Shown here: piece by piece, positions 18,082-27,864 of the stretch
Layout: each line of letters begins with the position of its first letter
Position numbering within the stretch: the stretch's first letter is position 1
Source: Pseudomonas abietaniphila
GTDB lineage: Bacteria > Pseudomonadota > Gammaproteobacteria > Pseudomonadales > Pseudomonadaceae
Assembly (NCBI RefSeq): GCF_900100795.1
Contig: NZ_FNCO01000014.1
Coordinates: forward strand, 62,001 to 126,000
Length of the DNA stretch: 64,000 bases
Direction: 5' to 3'
Notes under the pieces: generated by a model
Told to the model about the DNA's origin: nothing
What the model saw: only the letters and a program-made list of their open reading frames with translations
Database searches by the model: none
Position numbers and translations under genes: made by a program

Positions 18082-20004
18082 ATGAAGAGCTGGTTCGCCA
18101 ACATCAGCGTCAATATGAAGCTGGCCCTCGGGTTCGGTGTCGTACTCGTTTTTACTGCCCTGCTTGCACTGATCGGCTGGAACAGCCTGGGCAACATGAC
18201 GTTCCGCAGTGATCGCGTGGCAGACATCACCAAACTCGGCTACAAACTCACCGACCTGCGCGTGACCCGTCTGCAATACATGCTCAGCAACGGCGATGAG
18301 GCCGTGGCCCAAACCGTGCAGACCGCCCTGGACACCTACAAGGCTCAACAGCAATACCTGCAGACCACGTTCAGCAACCCGCTGAACGTACCCGCGATCA
18401 AAGCGTTGGGCGATCAGATCAGTGCCTATCAGAACTCACTGAACAAGATGCGCGATGGCTATAAGACCAGCGCCAAAGTACGCGCCGATATGGGTGTCGA
18501 TGCCGTGAAGGCGGCCGAGTTGATCGCTGCGATCAACGCTGACGTGATGAAGCTGGACCCGACCGACGAACGTCGTTTCGAACAGTACCAGACCATCATC
18601 AAGGCCAAAGAAGACGTCATGCTGGTGCGCTACGAAGTGCGCGGTTACACCGGCAACGTCAACGCCAAGACTGAAGAAGCCGCCACTCGTCAGCTGTCTG
18701 CCGCCATCAGTGGCCTTGAGAAATTGAATGCGACGTTCGGCAGTACGCATGCCGATCGGTTGAAACAGCTGGAAGCGTCGCTGATCGGGTACCGCAACTC
18801 GGTTCAAGGCTTCAAAGCCGCCACCGACAGCATCAACGCCGCGCGCGCCGAGATGACCGAAGAGCAAGCCCAGATCATCAAACTGAGCCAGCAACTGATC
18901 GACATTCAGAACACGCTGGGCGAGTCCGATGTTCATGAAGCGCGCACGTTGCAAATCGGCGGTACCCTGCTGGCGCTGATCTTCGGTGCCCTGGCGGCGC
19001 TGATCATTACTCGCCAGATCACCGGCCCGTTGCAGGAAACCCTGAAGGTCGTCGACCGCATCGCATCCGGCGATCTGTCACACGACATGATCGTTACCCG
19101 CAAGGATGAGCTGGGCGTGCTGCAGCATGGCATTCAACGCATGGGCACCACCTTGCGTGAACTGATTGGCGGCATCCGGGACAGCGTGACGCAAATCGCC
19201 AGCGCCGCCGAAGAACTGTCTGCGGTCACCGAGCAGACCAGCGCTGGCGTCAACAGCCAGAAAGTAGAGACCGACCAGGTCGCCACTGCCATGCACGAGA
19301 TGTCGGCCACCGTTCACGAGGTCGCGCGCAATGCCGAACAAGCGTCGGTCGCCGCCTCCGATGCCGACAAGCAGGCCCGTGATGGCGACAAAGTCGTCGG
19401 CGAAGCGATTGCACAGATTGAAAAGCTGGCCAGCGAAGTGGTCCGCTCCACGGACGCCATGAGCGTTCTGGAACAGGAAAGCGACAAGATCGGCAAGGTG
19501 ATGGACGTGATCAAGGCCGTTGCCGAACAGACCAACCTGCTGGCGCTCAACGCCGCGATCGAAGCCGCTCGCGCAGGCGAAGCCGGCCGTGGATTTGCGG
19601 TCGTGGCCGATGAAGTCCGTGGCCTGGCGCAGCGCACCCAGCAATCCACCGAAGAAATCGAAGGCCTGGTTGCCGCCCTGCAGAACGGCACGCGTCAGGT
19701 CTCGGACATCATGCTCAGCAGTCGCAACCTCACCGACAGCAGCGTGGCGCTGACCCGCAAGGCCGGTACTTCGCTGGAAAGCATTACCAACACCGTCTCG
19801 AACATTCAGGCGATGAACCAGCAGATCGCCGCCGCGGCCGAGCAGCAAAGCTCGGTGGCCGAAGAAATCAGCCGCAGCATCCTCAACGTGCGAGACGTCT
19901 CCGAACAGACCGCCGCCGCCAGTGAAGAGACCGCCGCGTCCAGCGTCGAACTGGCCCGTCTGGGCAACCAGTTGCAGATGCTGGTCAGCCACTTCAAGGT
20001 GTAA
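18082..20004 (+). CDS. Methyl-accepting chemotaxis protein with a long HBM-type sensor domain
   Basis: A 640-residue chemoreceptor. Membrane segments lie at about 11-31 and 292-311. The roughly 255-residue periplasmic region between them is all helical and of the size of the helical bimodular (HBM) domain, found in receptors such as McpS and TlpQ for organic acids or amines. HAMP (about 312-365) and the signalling domain follow, with the tip [16 protein letters not shown] near residue 485. GGAG at 18071-18074 supports ATG 18082 rather than GTG 18079. The ligand is unknown. Confidence 0.93.
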   Translation: MKSWFANISVNMKLALGFGVVLVFTALLALIGWNSLGNMTFRSDRVADITKLGYKLTDLRVTRLQYMLSNGDEAVAQTVQTALDTYKAQQQYLQTTFSNPLNVPAIKALGDQISAYQNSLNKMRDGYKTSAKVRADMGVDAVKAAELIAAINADVMKLDPTDERRFEQYQTIIKAKEDVMLVRYEVRGYTGNVNAKTEEAATRQLSAAISGLEKLNATFGSTHADRLKQLEASLIGYRNSVQGFKAATDSINAARAEMTEEQAQIIKLSQQLIDIQNTLGESDVHEARTLQIGGTLLALIFGALAALIITRQITGPLQETLKVVDRIASGDLSHDMIVTRKDELGVLQHGIQRMGTTLRELIGGIRDSVTQIASAAEELSAVTEQTSAGVNSQKVETDQVATAMHEMSATVHEVARNAEQASVAASDADKQARDGDKVVGEAIAQIEKLASEVVRSTDAMSVLEQESDKIGKVMDVIKAVAEQTNLLALNAAIEAARAGEAGRGFAVVADEVRGLAQRTQQSTEEIEGLVAALQNGTRQVSDIMLSSRNLTDSSVALTRKAGTSLESITNTVSNIQAMNQQIAAAAEQQSSVAEEISRSILNVRDVSEQTAAASEETAASSVELARLGNQLQMLVSHFKV

Positions 20005-20015
20005 ATCGGAAAACA

Positions 20016-20053
20016 GGCCGCGCCGGGTTCAACACCCGGCGCGGCCTTTTTTT
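20016..20053 (+). terminator. Intrinsic terminator of the second chemoreceptor gene
   Basis: A 13-bp perfect stem (20016-20028 with 20034-20046, GC-rich) and a five-base loop are followed by seven T residues (20047-20053). Confidence 0.95.
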
Positions 20054-20191
20054 AACTGAACCCAGTGTGGCAAATGGCGTCTGTGAATCCGAGGTCGCAA
20101 GAAAGGGATTTACTCAGCGCACATTTGCCACATACTGCCCGCGCTGTTTTTATTCGTCAGATTCACCTCTAACAACGCCAGGTTCATCTTC

Positions 20192-20983
20192 ATGAAAAAA
20201 ATTCTGCCTTACCTGCTGAGCGCCGCCATCACCTTTATTCCTGCGGCTTTTACCCACGCGGCAACGGCCACCGCCCCTGTTCAACTGATCGTCTTGAGTT
20301 CCGGCGGCATCATGGGCGCCTTCAAGGCCGTCACCCCGGATTACGAACAACGCGTGGGCGTCAAACTGCAAGGTGAAGTGGCACCGTCCATGGGCGCAAC
20401 CCCGCAAGCCATCCCCAATCGCCTTGCGCGTCAGGAACCTGCCGACGTGGTGCTGATGGTGGGTGCCGCGCTGGACAAGCTGATCAAGGACGGCAAGGTC
20501 GATCCGAAAACCCGCGTCGATCTGGGCAAATCCTATATCGCCATGGCTGTCCGTCACGGCGCGCCGCACCCTGATATCAGCACCATGGAAGCGTTCAAAC
20601 AGACCCTGCTCGACGCCAAGACCATCGCGTATTCCGACAGCGCCAGCGGCGTTTACCTGTCACGCGTTCTGTTCAACCAGATGCACATCGCCGACCGCAT
20701 CCAGAGCAAAAGCCACATGATCCCGGCCGAGCCCGTGGGAGAAGTGGTTGCTCGCGGGGACGCCGAGATCGGCTTTCAGCAACTGAGTGAATTGAAGCCG
20801 GTGGACGGGATCGACATCATCGGGCTGATCCCTGATCAGGCCCAGCAGATGACCCTGTATTCGGCCGGTGTCGTGACCAAGAGCAAACACCCAGAGCAAG
20901 CCAAACAGTTCCTGGAGTTCCTGAGCTCGTCGGCGGCAGCGCCTGCGATCAAAGCCAGCGGACTGGACCCGATTGCGAAGTAG
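20192..20983 (+). CDS. Periplasmic substrate-binding protein, ModA-like
   Basis: A 263-residue protein with a signal peptide (residues about 1-25, ending THA). The mature domain is a type II periplasmic binding fold related to molybdate-binding ModA: LIVLSSGGIMGAFKAVTPDYEQ at the start, PADVVLMVGAALDKL, and the hinge stretch IAYSDSASGVYLSRVLFNQM. The oxyanion-coordinating residues were not checked. No ABC permease or ATPase genes are adjacent, so it is an orphan; the true ligand may not be molybdate. Confidence 0.82.
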   Translation: MKKILPYLLSAAITFIPAAFTHAATATAPVQLIVLSSGGIMGAFKAVTPDYEQRVGVKLQGEVAPSMGATPQAIPNRLARQEPADVVLMVGAALDKLIKDGKVDPKTRVDLGKSYIAMAVRHGAPHPDISTMEAFKQTLLDAKTIAYSDSASGVYLSRVLFNQMHIADRIQSKSHMIPAEPVGEVVARGDAEIGFQQLSELKPVDGIDIIGLIPDQAQQMTLYSAGVVTKSKHPEQAKQFLEFLSSSAAAPAIKASGLDPIAK

Positions 20984-21036
20984 GGCCTTCGCAAATCTCT
21001 GTGGGGGTGAGCAAACTCACGCCCACAGCAGGCATT

Positions 21037-21504
21037 TCAACTCAGGTCCAGCTCGATCAACTCGCCTCGCACATCGAGGCCGTCGATGTGCAGCATCCCG
21101 ACCGTGATCGGCAGCTTGAAGCGCCGTGGCCCGGCGCTGCCCGGGTTGATGAACAGCACACCCTGTCGCGTCTGCTGCAGCGGCTTGTGGGAATGCCCGG
21201 TCACCACCACGCTCACGTCAGACGGCAAAGTGTCTGGCACGTCCGCCAGGATATGGGTGACGTAGATTGCCAGGTCGCCAATCCTCAGGGTTGCTTCGTA
21301 CGGCACCTGCGACGCCCAGGCATCGTCGGTGTCGTTATTGCCCCGCACCACCGTCAGCGGCGCGATGTCTCTTAGAGCGTCGAGAATCCCGGGCTCGCCG
21401 ATATCGCCACCGTGGATCAGGTAATCACAGCCGCGCAACGCCTCAAGCGCCTGCGGTCGCAGCAGACCGTGGGTGTCTGCAATAAGGCCGACCTTGATCG
21501 TCAT
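21037..21504 (-). CDS. Metallophosphoesterase, YfcE/MJ0936 family
   Basis: A 155-residue phosphodiesterase. All metal-binding motifs are visible in order: DTHG (residues 10-13), HGGDIGEPG, RGNND, and GHSHK near residue 107. Family members hydrolyse phosphodiester bonds with Mn2+; the natural substrate is unknown. The start lies 3 bases after the MFS gene stop on the same strand, so both are probably one transcript. Confidence 0.9.
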   Translation of the reverse strand: MTIKVGLIADTHGLLRPQALEALRGCDYLIHGGDIGEPGILDALRDIAPLTVVRGNNDTDDAWASQVPYEATLRIGDLAIYVTHILADVPDTLPSDVSVVVTGHSHKPLQQTRQGVLFINPGSAGPRRFKLPITVGMLHIDGLDVRGELIELDLS

Positions 21505-21507
21505 CGG

Positions 21508-22713
21508 TCAGTTTCCTGCCGATGAAACAGCCGCTTGCCGGGACTGCACCCGCTTCATGCTGAGCATCGCCAGCAAGGCGACCAGCGCCACCAGCGATGC
21601 GAAAAACTCGCCGACATGAGGCAAGCCAAACGCCTGCACGCTGAAACCGACCGCCACCACCGGCACCGAAATCGACACGTAGAGCACCACAAAGAATGCG
21701 GAGGTCACTGCGGCCTTCTGATCAGGCGGACTGCTCGCGGTCACCGCCCCCATGCCAGAGCGCAGGATCATGCCCTGCCCGATCCCCGCGAGCAGGCCGG
21801 CAAGAATGAGCAGCAGTAACTGTGCGGTGGCGATGCTCAGTCCCAGGGAAATCATGCCCAGCATCAAGCCCACACAGCCCAGGTTCATGTGTTGCGATTT
21901 AGGAAGCCACTGCAACGACGCCTGACCCACGATCGATGCCACGAAGAACAAGCCGATCACTGCACCGATCACCAGCCCGCCCCGCGCCTCCATGATGTGA
22001 ATCATCACCGAGGGCACCATGCTGGTGAACAGTCCAGCGACGCTGAAACCTGCCAGTCCGGCAATCGACGCCGAGATGAAAACACCGCGAACCGAAGCCG
22101 GGACCGAGGGTTTCTGAATGCCGAGTTTCAATTGCGCCGGACGCTTCACGGTCTCGCGAATCACGGCAATGCCCAGCGCGGCCAGGAGCAACAACACAAG
22201 GTGCACGTAGAAAATCAGGTGCAACGGATCGTCCAGGTACTGCGAGGTGAAGCCTGCCAACAAGGGCCCGAGCCCCAGTCCCAGCATGTTCGCGGCGGTC
22301 GCCATCAACGTGGCGTTCTTCCAGGATCTTGGCGCCAGTTCAATCACCGCCACCGTCGCCGTACCGGTCATGATGCCGGCCGAAAACCCCGAGAACAGGC
22401 GCCCGATCAGCAAGCCGCCTATGGAATCCGTGCACAGGAAAATCACCGCGCTGATGGCCCCCATCGACAACCCGGCGAGCAACATCGGCCGCCGCCCCAA
22501 CTGATCCGACCAACTCCCGACCGCCAACAACGCTGCGATCACCCCCGCCGCATAAATGGAGAAGATGATCGTCAGCCAGCTGGCATCAAAGCCCAGCCGT
22601 TGCTGATAGATCGCATAAAGCGGTGTCGGCAGCGTGGTACCCACCATCGCGATCAATAACGCGGCGGCCGCTATGAAGAAGTCGCGGGAAGAAGGTGAAG
22701 CGGGCGAGGTCAT
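21508..22713 (-). CDS. Major facilitator superfamily transporter
   Basis: A 401-residue inner-membrane carrier with twelve hydrophobic segments. The MFS loop 2-3 motif appears as GSWSDQLGRRPMLLAG, and the N-terminus has the drug/proton-antiporter-like TTLPTPLYAIYQQRLGFD. GGAGG at 22719-22723 supports ATG 22713 over the more distal in-frame start at 22791. The substrate is unknown; a role in export of a small molecule is possible. It is divergent from the LacI-type regulator gene, with 274 bases between. Confidence 0.9.
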   Translation of the reverse strand: MTSPASPSSRDFFIAAAALLIAMVGTTLPTPLYAIYQQRLGFDASWLTIIFSIYAAGVIAALLAVGSWSDQLGRRPMLLAGLSMGAISAVIFLCTDSIGGLLIGRLFSGFSAGIMTGTATVAVIELAPRSWKNATLMATAANMLGLGLGPLLAGFTSQYLDDPLHLIFYVHLVLLLLAALGIAVIRETVKRPAQLKLGIQKPSVPASVRGVFISASIAGLAGFSVAGLFTSMVPSVMIHIMEARGGLVIGAVIGLFFVASIVGQASLQWLPKSQHMNLGCVGLMLGMISLGLSIATAQLLLLILAGLLAGIGQGMILRSGMGAVTASSPPDQKAAVTSAFFVVLYVSISVPVVAVGFSVQAFGLPHVGEFFASLVALVALLAMLSMKRVQSRQAAVSSAGN

Positions 22714-22864
22714 GAATCCTCCAGACCAATTAAACGGACACACATTATTCGCGGATTGCGTACAAAGCGCTGGAAAAGTTTCTCCGGGCAATGGACCGCA
22801 GCGCTAACCGTTGCGTTCGACTGAACGCCCGGGCATCTGCGCAGAGCCACGGAATATGGCGATG

Positions 22865-22880
22865 AAAACGTTAACATTAG
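22865..22880. promoter_or_regulatory. Candidate LacI-family operator at the regulator's own promoter
   Basis: CGTTAACATT at 22869-22878, within AAAACGTTAACATTAG, is found again in front of the polyol transporter operon at 31425-31434. It lies about 110 bases before the regulator start, and its core GTTAAC is a palindrome, as usual for LacI-type operators. Confidence 0.5.
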
Positions 22881-22987
22881 AGGCCGTGACAGCACCGCGT
22901 TCGCCCGCCATCGTGCTAGCCTTGCGCAATCCTGCAACGATGCGGCCTTCCCGCCTGTTGTCCCGTTCCAACGTCGCCAGAAGTCCA

Positions 22988-24004
22988 ATGAGCAAAAAAA
23001 CGCCCGTCACCATTTCCGACATCGCCCGCCGCGTGAACATGACGCCGGTCACCGTTTCCCGTGCGTTGAACAAACCCGATCTGGTCAAGCCCGCAACCCT
23101 GGCGCGGATTCTGGAGGTGGCGCAGGAACTGGACTATGTGCCCAACGCGTTCGCCCGAAGCCTCAAGCGCAGCGAGAGCATGATCATCGGCGTGATCACA
23201 GCGTCGGTGGACAACCCGTTTTACAGCGAGATGATCAAGGCGATTTCCCGCGAGGCGAAAAAACACGGCTACACCATCATGCTGGTGGACACCGATGGTT
23301 CGGAAGAGCTGGAGCGTAAGGCCGTCGACACCCTGCTCAGCTATCGCGTCGCAGGCATCATCCTGTCTCCGGTGTCGGATGAACCGGAGTATCAGCCCGC
23401 TTACCTCAGTCGCCTGAGCAATGGCGAGATTCCTGTCGTGCAACTGGACCGCGCGCTGCACGACAGCCCGTTCAGCCATGTGGTGTTGGACAACTATCAC
23501 AGCGGATTGAAAGGCGCGCGCTACCTCTTGTCGCAAAACCCGGCGATGGCACGCCTGCTAGTGTTGACGGGCCCGGCGCATTCGCGGATTTCCGAGGAGC
23601 GTCTCAAGGGTGTGAAAGCTGCCCTCGCAGAAAGCGGCAAGCAGGTTCAGCTGGATGTGTTTGCCGGTGATTACACCCTGGCGCCTTCGTACCAGAGCAC
23701 ACTGGATTACCTGAGCGAACAGTCAGTGCCCGATGCGATCTTCGGCTTTAACCAATTGATCACGCTCGGTGCGATGAAAGCACTGCGTGACCGAAACATC
23801 GCGCACGAGAGCGTGCCCATCTGCGGCATCGACCGGTTGCCGTTCGCCGATATCTTCGGCATCCCCATCGCCTGCATCGCGCACGACGCGTCACGCGCAG
23901 GCAGCAGCGCCGTGACCCTGTTGCTGGAGCGCATTCAGGATCGCTACCTGCCGAAGGCGAAGGTGGTGATTGTGGGCGAGCTTGAGAATGGGGTGACGGG
24001 CTGA
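22988..24004 (+). CDS. LacI-family transcriptional regulator
   Basis: A 338-residue repressor with an N-terminal helix-turn-helix and hinge helix (TISDIARRVNMTPVTVSRALN, in two pieces at about residues 7-27; hinge around YVPNAFARSLK) and a C-terminal sugar-binding domain beginning IIGVITASVDNPFYSEM. ATG 22988 gives the standard short N-terminus; the frame is open upstream to 22811. It converges on the six-gene polyol operon ending at 24135, and both promoters carry the same 10-base sequence, so it is the likely controller of that operon. Confidence 0.92.
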   Translation: MSKKTPVTISDIARRVNMTPVTVSRALNKPDLVKPATLARILEVAQELDYVPNAFARSLKRSESMIIGVITASVDNPFYSEMIKAISREAKKHGYTIMLVDTDGSEELERKAVDTLLSYRVAGIILSPVSDEPEYQPAYLSRLSNGEIPVVQLDRALHDSPFSHVVLDNYHSGLKGARYLLSQNPAMARLLVLTGPAHSRISEERLKGVKAALAESGKQVQLDVFAGDYTLAPSYQSTLDYLSEQSVPDAIFGFNQLITLGAMKALRDRNIAHESVPICGIDRLPFADIFGIPIACIAHDASRAGSSAVTLLLERIQDRYLPKAKVVIVGELENGVTG

Positions 24005-24020
24005 GTGGCTGATGCAGAAC

Positions 24021-24126
24021 CTGTAGGAGCTGCCGGGGTGGCGCTCCACCTTGTCCCGCGAGGGCGATCTATCTGGAACCATCGCGTTGCCTGACAAGAC
24101 GCCATCGCGGGCAAGCGCGCCTACAG
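24021..24126. repeat. REP-type inverted repeat (REPIN-like)
   Basis: CTGTAGGAGC at 24021-24030 is mirrored by GCGCCTACAG at 24117-24126, with GCGGGCAAGCGCG inside. It lies between convergent genes, the usual place for these Pseudomonas repeats. Confidence 0.65.
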
Positions 24127-24134
24127 ATTGCACG

Positions 24135-24872
24135 TTATTTGCTGGTATACCCCCCATCAATCGGTAGCGAGACGCCACTGATCATCGACGCCGCGTCGCT
24201 CAGCAGAAACAGAATCGGCGCCGCGACTTCCGAGGTCTCGGCAAAGCGTCCAAGCGGGATGGCCGCCAAGGCCGGATCGCGCTTGCTTGGCTCGCTCCAG
24301 GCCATCTGCGCCATCGGGGTCAGGGTCACGGTCGGGTTGACGCTGTTCACGCGAATTCCATGTTTGCCCCATTCGCCACACTGCACACGGGTCATGGCGT
24401 CCATGGCACCTTTGGATGCGCAGTAACTCAGGTGGTCGTTCAGAGCCACCAGCGACGCCTGGCTCGACACATTGACGATGCTGCCCTTGACGCCCTCGCC
24501 AATCATCGCCTTGGCCACGCTGGCCGCCACCATCGCGGCCGCGCGCACGTTGACCGTCATCACCTGATCGAACGCCGAGGCACTGACCTCGGTCGCCGCT
24601 TCCAGAATGGAAATGCCGGCGCAATTGACCAGGCCGTGCATCACCGGCAACTGCGCGAGTATGGAAGCCAGTTGCACCTGATCGGCCATGTCCACGCGCA
24701 AGACCTTACAGCCCTGACCGGCCAGTGTGTCCAATGCAGCCGCATCGCGCCCCATGGCATACACGCCGGCGCCGGCGCTGAGCAGCTGCTGGGCAACTTC
24801 CCAACCGATACCGCTGCTGGCGCCGGTGACCAGCACACGCTGGCCGCTGAAATCAAAACGGGCGGTGTTCAC
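24135..24872 (-). CDS. Short-chain dehydrogenase/reductase of the polyol operon
   Basis: A classical SDR of about 245 residues. The NAD(P)-binding motif TGASSGIG lies near residue 15, the NVSSQASLV segment holds the catalytic serine, and YCASKGAMDAM holds the tyrosine and lysine. The sequence resembles xylulose reductase/polyol dehydrogenases of the DCXR kind. GTG 24872 sits seven bases after AAGGAG; a GTG at 24878 overlapping the kinase stop (GTGA) is the alternative. Last gene of the operon; it probably oxidises a sugar alcohol or reduces a ketose. Confidence 0.88.
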   Translation of the reverse strand: MNTARFDFSGQRVLVTGASSGIGWEVAQQLLSAGAGVYAMGRDAAALDTLAGQGCKVLRVDMADQVQLASILAQLPVMHGLVNCAGISILEAATEVSASAFDQVMTVNVRAAAMVAASVAKAMIGEGVKGSIVNVSSQASLVALNDHLSYCASKGAMDAMTRVQCGEWGKHGIRVNSVNPTVTLTPMAQMAWSEPSKRDPALAAIPLGRFAETSEVAAPILFLLSDAASMISGVSLPIDGGYTSK

Positions 24873-24874
24873 AT

Positions 24875-26407
24875 TCACGCTCCTTGCAGACGATGCATGA
24901 TCGGTTTCAGCGCCGGGTACAGCGCCACGTAATCGGCGAACAGGCGCGAATAGAGCGCGACGTTGTCCGCTTGAGGCTCTGCCCGACGCTCTAGTTGAAC
25001 CCAGCCTTTGTGTACCTGCTCTTCATCGACCAGCCCGACTGCATGAGCGGCCAGCAGCGCGGCGCCGAGGGCCGCCTCGACCTCCTGAACGATGGTGTAG
25101 ACCGGAAAATTAGTGACGTCGGCAATGATCTGCATCCACAGGTCCGAATGGCTCGCGCCACCGACCACGATCAACCGAGGGTCCAGAGACTGCGCGCCTT
25201 TGGTCCCGGCCTCGATGTTGTGGCGCAGCGCGTAGGTGACGCCCTCCAGCACCGCGCGGTACAGGTGAATCCGCGTGTGATAGAGGCTCAGGCCGACAAA
25301 GCTGCCGCTGGCTTTCGCGTCCCAGACCGGGCTGCGCTCGCCCATCAGATAGGGCTGAAAGAGCACGCCGTCGCTGCCCGCCGGAATCTTCGTCGCCGCG
25401 CGTTCGAGGATGACGTGGCTGTCTTCGCCCGTCTCGCGCCCCTGTTGCTCTTCCGCCTGACAGAACTGCTCGCGGAACCAGCTGACAGAAGCGCCAGCGG
25501 TAATCGCGCCGCCAAAAATGTAGAGGTCTCTGGCGCCGTTGAAGACGTGGGGAAAGCTGACCAGGCCATGCCGCGCATCGACCTGTTGATTGAGGTAACC
25601 CCAGCACATGCTGGTGCCGATCATCGCGACATGGTTGCCGGCTTGCGTGACGCCCGCAGCGAACGTCGCCATTGCGGCATCAACGCCGCCGCCCAGCACA
25701 GGCGTACCTGCCGACAACCCCAGACGTTCGGCCCACTCGTTCAGCAGGCCACCGACCACGTCCCCTGAATGCACCAGACGCTCGGGCATCATCGATTGCG
25801 GGATACCCAGTGCGTCGAGCATTTCTGTCGACCAGCCTCGTTCCTCGACGTCGTAAACGCCGCCAATATTGCCGGCCGAGCTGTGATCGACCGCCACTTC
25901 GCCGGTCAGGCAGTAATTGATGTAACTGTTGGGCGGCAACAGGTACAGGGTTTCAGCCCAGACGCGTGGTTGTTTGTCCTTGAGCCAGAGCATCTTGGTA
26001 AAGCCGTAATAGCTGTCCACCGAGTTGCCGGTGATGGCATGCAGGCGTTCCAGATCGACGTTCTGCCTGACCCACTCCACCTGTTCTTCGGCGCGTCGAT
26101 CCATCCAGATCAGGCACGGGTAGAGCGGTTTGATCTGCGCATCGACCGCAATGCCGGAGCCGCCATACAGGCTGCTCACGCACAGCGATTTGACGCTGTC
26201 TTTGGGCACGGCGCTTTTTTTCATACAGGCGGCGACGCAGAGTTCCACCGCGTCCAGCCACACCTGAGGCCATTGCTCGGCCCAGCGCGGTTTAGGGGTA
26301 TCGACCTTGTAGCTGTGACTGTGCTGCGCGACGATGCGGCCCTGAGCATCGACCAGCAATGCCTTGGTGCTCTGGGTGCCGATGTCGACCCCGATGACGT
26401 ATTCCAT
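24875..26407 (-). CDS. FGGY-family carbohydrate kinase
   Basis: A 510-residue ATP-dependent sugar kinase. The N-terminal phosphate motif GVDIGTQSTKALLVDAQG and the C-terminal ATP motif IVVGGASHSDLWMQIIADV are both clear, and the active-site aspartate is in GGGVDAAMATFAAG. Family members phosphorylate xylulose, ribulose, erythritol, glycerol and others. ATG 26407 is chosen because the family N-terminus MEYVIGVDIG begins there; the open frame extends to 26536 across a repeat. It would phosphorylate the ketose made by the neighbouring dehydrogenases. Confidence 0.9.
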   Translation of the reverse strand: MEYVIGVDIGTQSTKALLVDAQGRIVAQHSHSYKVDTPKPRWAEQWPQVWLDAVELCVAACMKKSAVPKDSVKSLCVSSLYGGSGIAVDAQIKPLYPCLIWMDRRAEEQVEWVRQNVDLERLHAITGNSVDSYYGFTKMLWLKDKQPRVWAETLYLLPPNSYINYCLTGEVAVDHSSAGNIGGVYDVEERGWSTEMLDALGIPQSMMPERLVHSGDVVGGLLNEWAERLGLSAGTPVLGGGVDAAMATFAAGVTQAGNHVAMIGTSMCWGYLNQQVDARHGLVSFPHVFNGARDLYIFGGAITAGASVSWFREQFCQAEEQQGRETGEDSHVILERAATKIPAGSDGVLFQPYLMGERSPVWDAKASGSFVGLSLYHTRIHLYRAVLEGVTYALRHNIEAGTKGAQSLDPRLIVVGGASHSDLWMQIIADVTNFPVYTIVQEVEAALGAALLAAHAVGLVDEEQVHKGWVQLERRAEPQADNVALYSRLFADYVALYPALKPIMHRLQGA

Positions 26408-26482
26408 CTTCGTGCGCTCTCTTGTTATTGGGTGTTTTACGACAGTCCGAAGGTGCACCGCTACAGACCTTACATGCCGCCT

Positions 26483-26621
26483 TCTGTAGGAGCGTGGCTT
26501 GTCCCGCGATCGGCGACGGAGTCGTCGTGAATCCAATAAACGCGGTATACCAGGAAGACCGCATTTTCAGGCATTACGACGACTCCGTCGCCGGTCGCGG
26601 GACAAGCCGCGCTCCTACAGA
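26483..26621. repeat. Large inverted repeat, REPIN
   Basis: Two arms of about 46 bases, 26483-26528 and 26576-26621, are near-perfect complements (TCTGTAGGAGCG...GTCGTCGT and its mirror ACGACGAC...CTCCTACAGA) around a 47-base centre. It fills the gap between the zinc dehydrogenase and kinase genes of the operon, so the transcript can fold into a very long hairpin here. Confidence 0.85.
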
Positions 26622-26631
26622 GGCCGGTGCA

Positions 26632-27717
26632 TCAACTCACCGGCTTGAGCAGCACCTTGATCGACTTGGTCGAATCCGCCAGGGCAAACGCTTCGGCATA
26701 GTCGTCCAGGCCAAAGTCGTGGGTAACGATGCCTTCGGAGGTCACCAGGCCGCGTTCGAACAGGTCAATGGCGATCGGGTAGCAATACGGCCCCAAATGG
26801 GCGCCGCGCACGTCCAGTTCCTTGCGGTCGCCGATGATCGACCAGTCGGCGCTGGTTTCAGCCCCGAACACACTGAACTCGACGAAACGACCCAGCTTGC
26901 GGATCAGGTCCAGCCCTTGCGTCACGCCGACCGGGACACCCGTGGTTTCGATGTACACGTCGCAACCGTAGCCATCGGTCAGGCCGTTGATGATCTCTTT
27001 CGCGTTGTCGCGGCTCGGGTTGATCACCACGTCAGCGCCAAATTTCTTCGCCAGTTCCAGGCGCTCGTCGACCATGTCGATGACCACCAGTTTCTTCGGC
27101 GTCTTCAGGGCCGCCACCTGCACCATGCACAGGCCCAGCGTGCCGGCACCGGCAATCACCAGCACGTCATCGAGCTGCACGTCGCCACGGTTGACGGTGT
27201 GAATCGAGCAGGCCATCGGCTCGATCAGCGCGGAGTCTTCCAGCGATACCGATTCGGGGATCTTGTGCACGATGGCGGTTTTCGGGATGCGCATGTACTG
27301 CGCCATGCCGCCCTCGGCGACGTCCTTCTGGAACCCGAAGATGTTGTGCACTTCGCACATCCAGTACTTGCCGGATTTGCAGAATTTGCACTTCTCGCAC
27401 GGCACGATCTGCTCGGCGATGACCTTGTCACCCACTTTCACGCCAAAGTGCTCTTCAGCGCCCTCGCCCACCGAATCCACATAACCGAAAAACTCGTGAC
27501 CCGGCACGACCGGCGCCTTGACCCACGGGCTTTCGCCGCCCCAGAACATCGCGGCGCCCGAATGGCATTTGCAGTCACTGGCGCAGATGCCGCACGCGCC
27601 GATGCGAATGACCAACTCGTTGATACGCGCAACCGGCTTGGTGATCTGCTCCAGACGGTAGTCTTTCGGGGCATGACAGACGACGGCCTGCATGGTGGTT
27701 TTTGTGTTGTTTTCCAT
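26632..27717 (-). CDS. Zinc-dependent alcohol dehydrogenase, erythritol/threitol dehydrogenase-like
   Basis: A 361-residue medium-chain dehydrogenase. Catalytic zinc ligands lie in GACGICASDCKCH and PGHEFFGYV; the four structural-zinc cysteines are in CEKCKFCKSGKYWMC. The Rossmann motif is GAGTLGLCMVQ. From memory the sequence resembles EltD-type erythritol/L-threitol dehydrogenases; this was not aligned. It oxidises a polyol to a ketose for the adjacent FGGY kinase. A 17-base run between it and the large inverted repeat leaves little room for a terminator. Confidence 0.88.
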   Translation of the reverse strand: MENNTKTTMQAVVCHAPKDYRLEQITKPVARINELVIRIGACGICASDCKCHSGAAMFWGGESPWVKAPVVPGHEFFGYVDSVGEGAEEHFGVKVGDKVIAEQIVPCEKCKFCKSGKYWMCEVHNIFGFQKDVAEGGMAQYMRIPKTAIVHKIPESVSLEDSALIEPMACSIHTVNRGDVQLDDVLVIAGAGTLGLCMVQVAALKTPKKLVVIDMVDERLELAKKFGADVVINPSRDNAKEIINGLTDGYGCDVYIETTGVPVGVTQGLDLIRKLGRFVEFSVFGAETSADWSIIGDRKELDVRGAHLGPYCYPIAIDLFERGLVTSEGIVTHDFGLDDYAEAFALADSTKSIKVLLKPVS

Positions 27718-27771
27718 GTCGGTTTACCTGTTGGTTTTTTTGATTTCACTGGCAAATGAAAATCGCGAACG

Positions 27772-27789
27772 GTAGGAGCCGGCTCCTAC
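27772..27789. repeat. Perfect 18-base palindrome (REP-like)
   Basis: GTAGGAGCC followed directly by GGCTCCTAC, without a loop. It lies in the 147-base gap between the permease and zinc dehydrogenase genes and shares the GTAGGAGC end with the REP arms at 24021 and 26483. Confidence 0.75.
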
Positions 27790-27864
27790 GGCCTTCGGCC
27801 AGAAGCCGATCATCATGACCCGCCAGAACGGCGCGCCCCTGCTTGGCGATATCAACTCGCTGGT

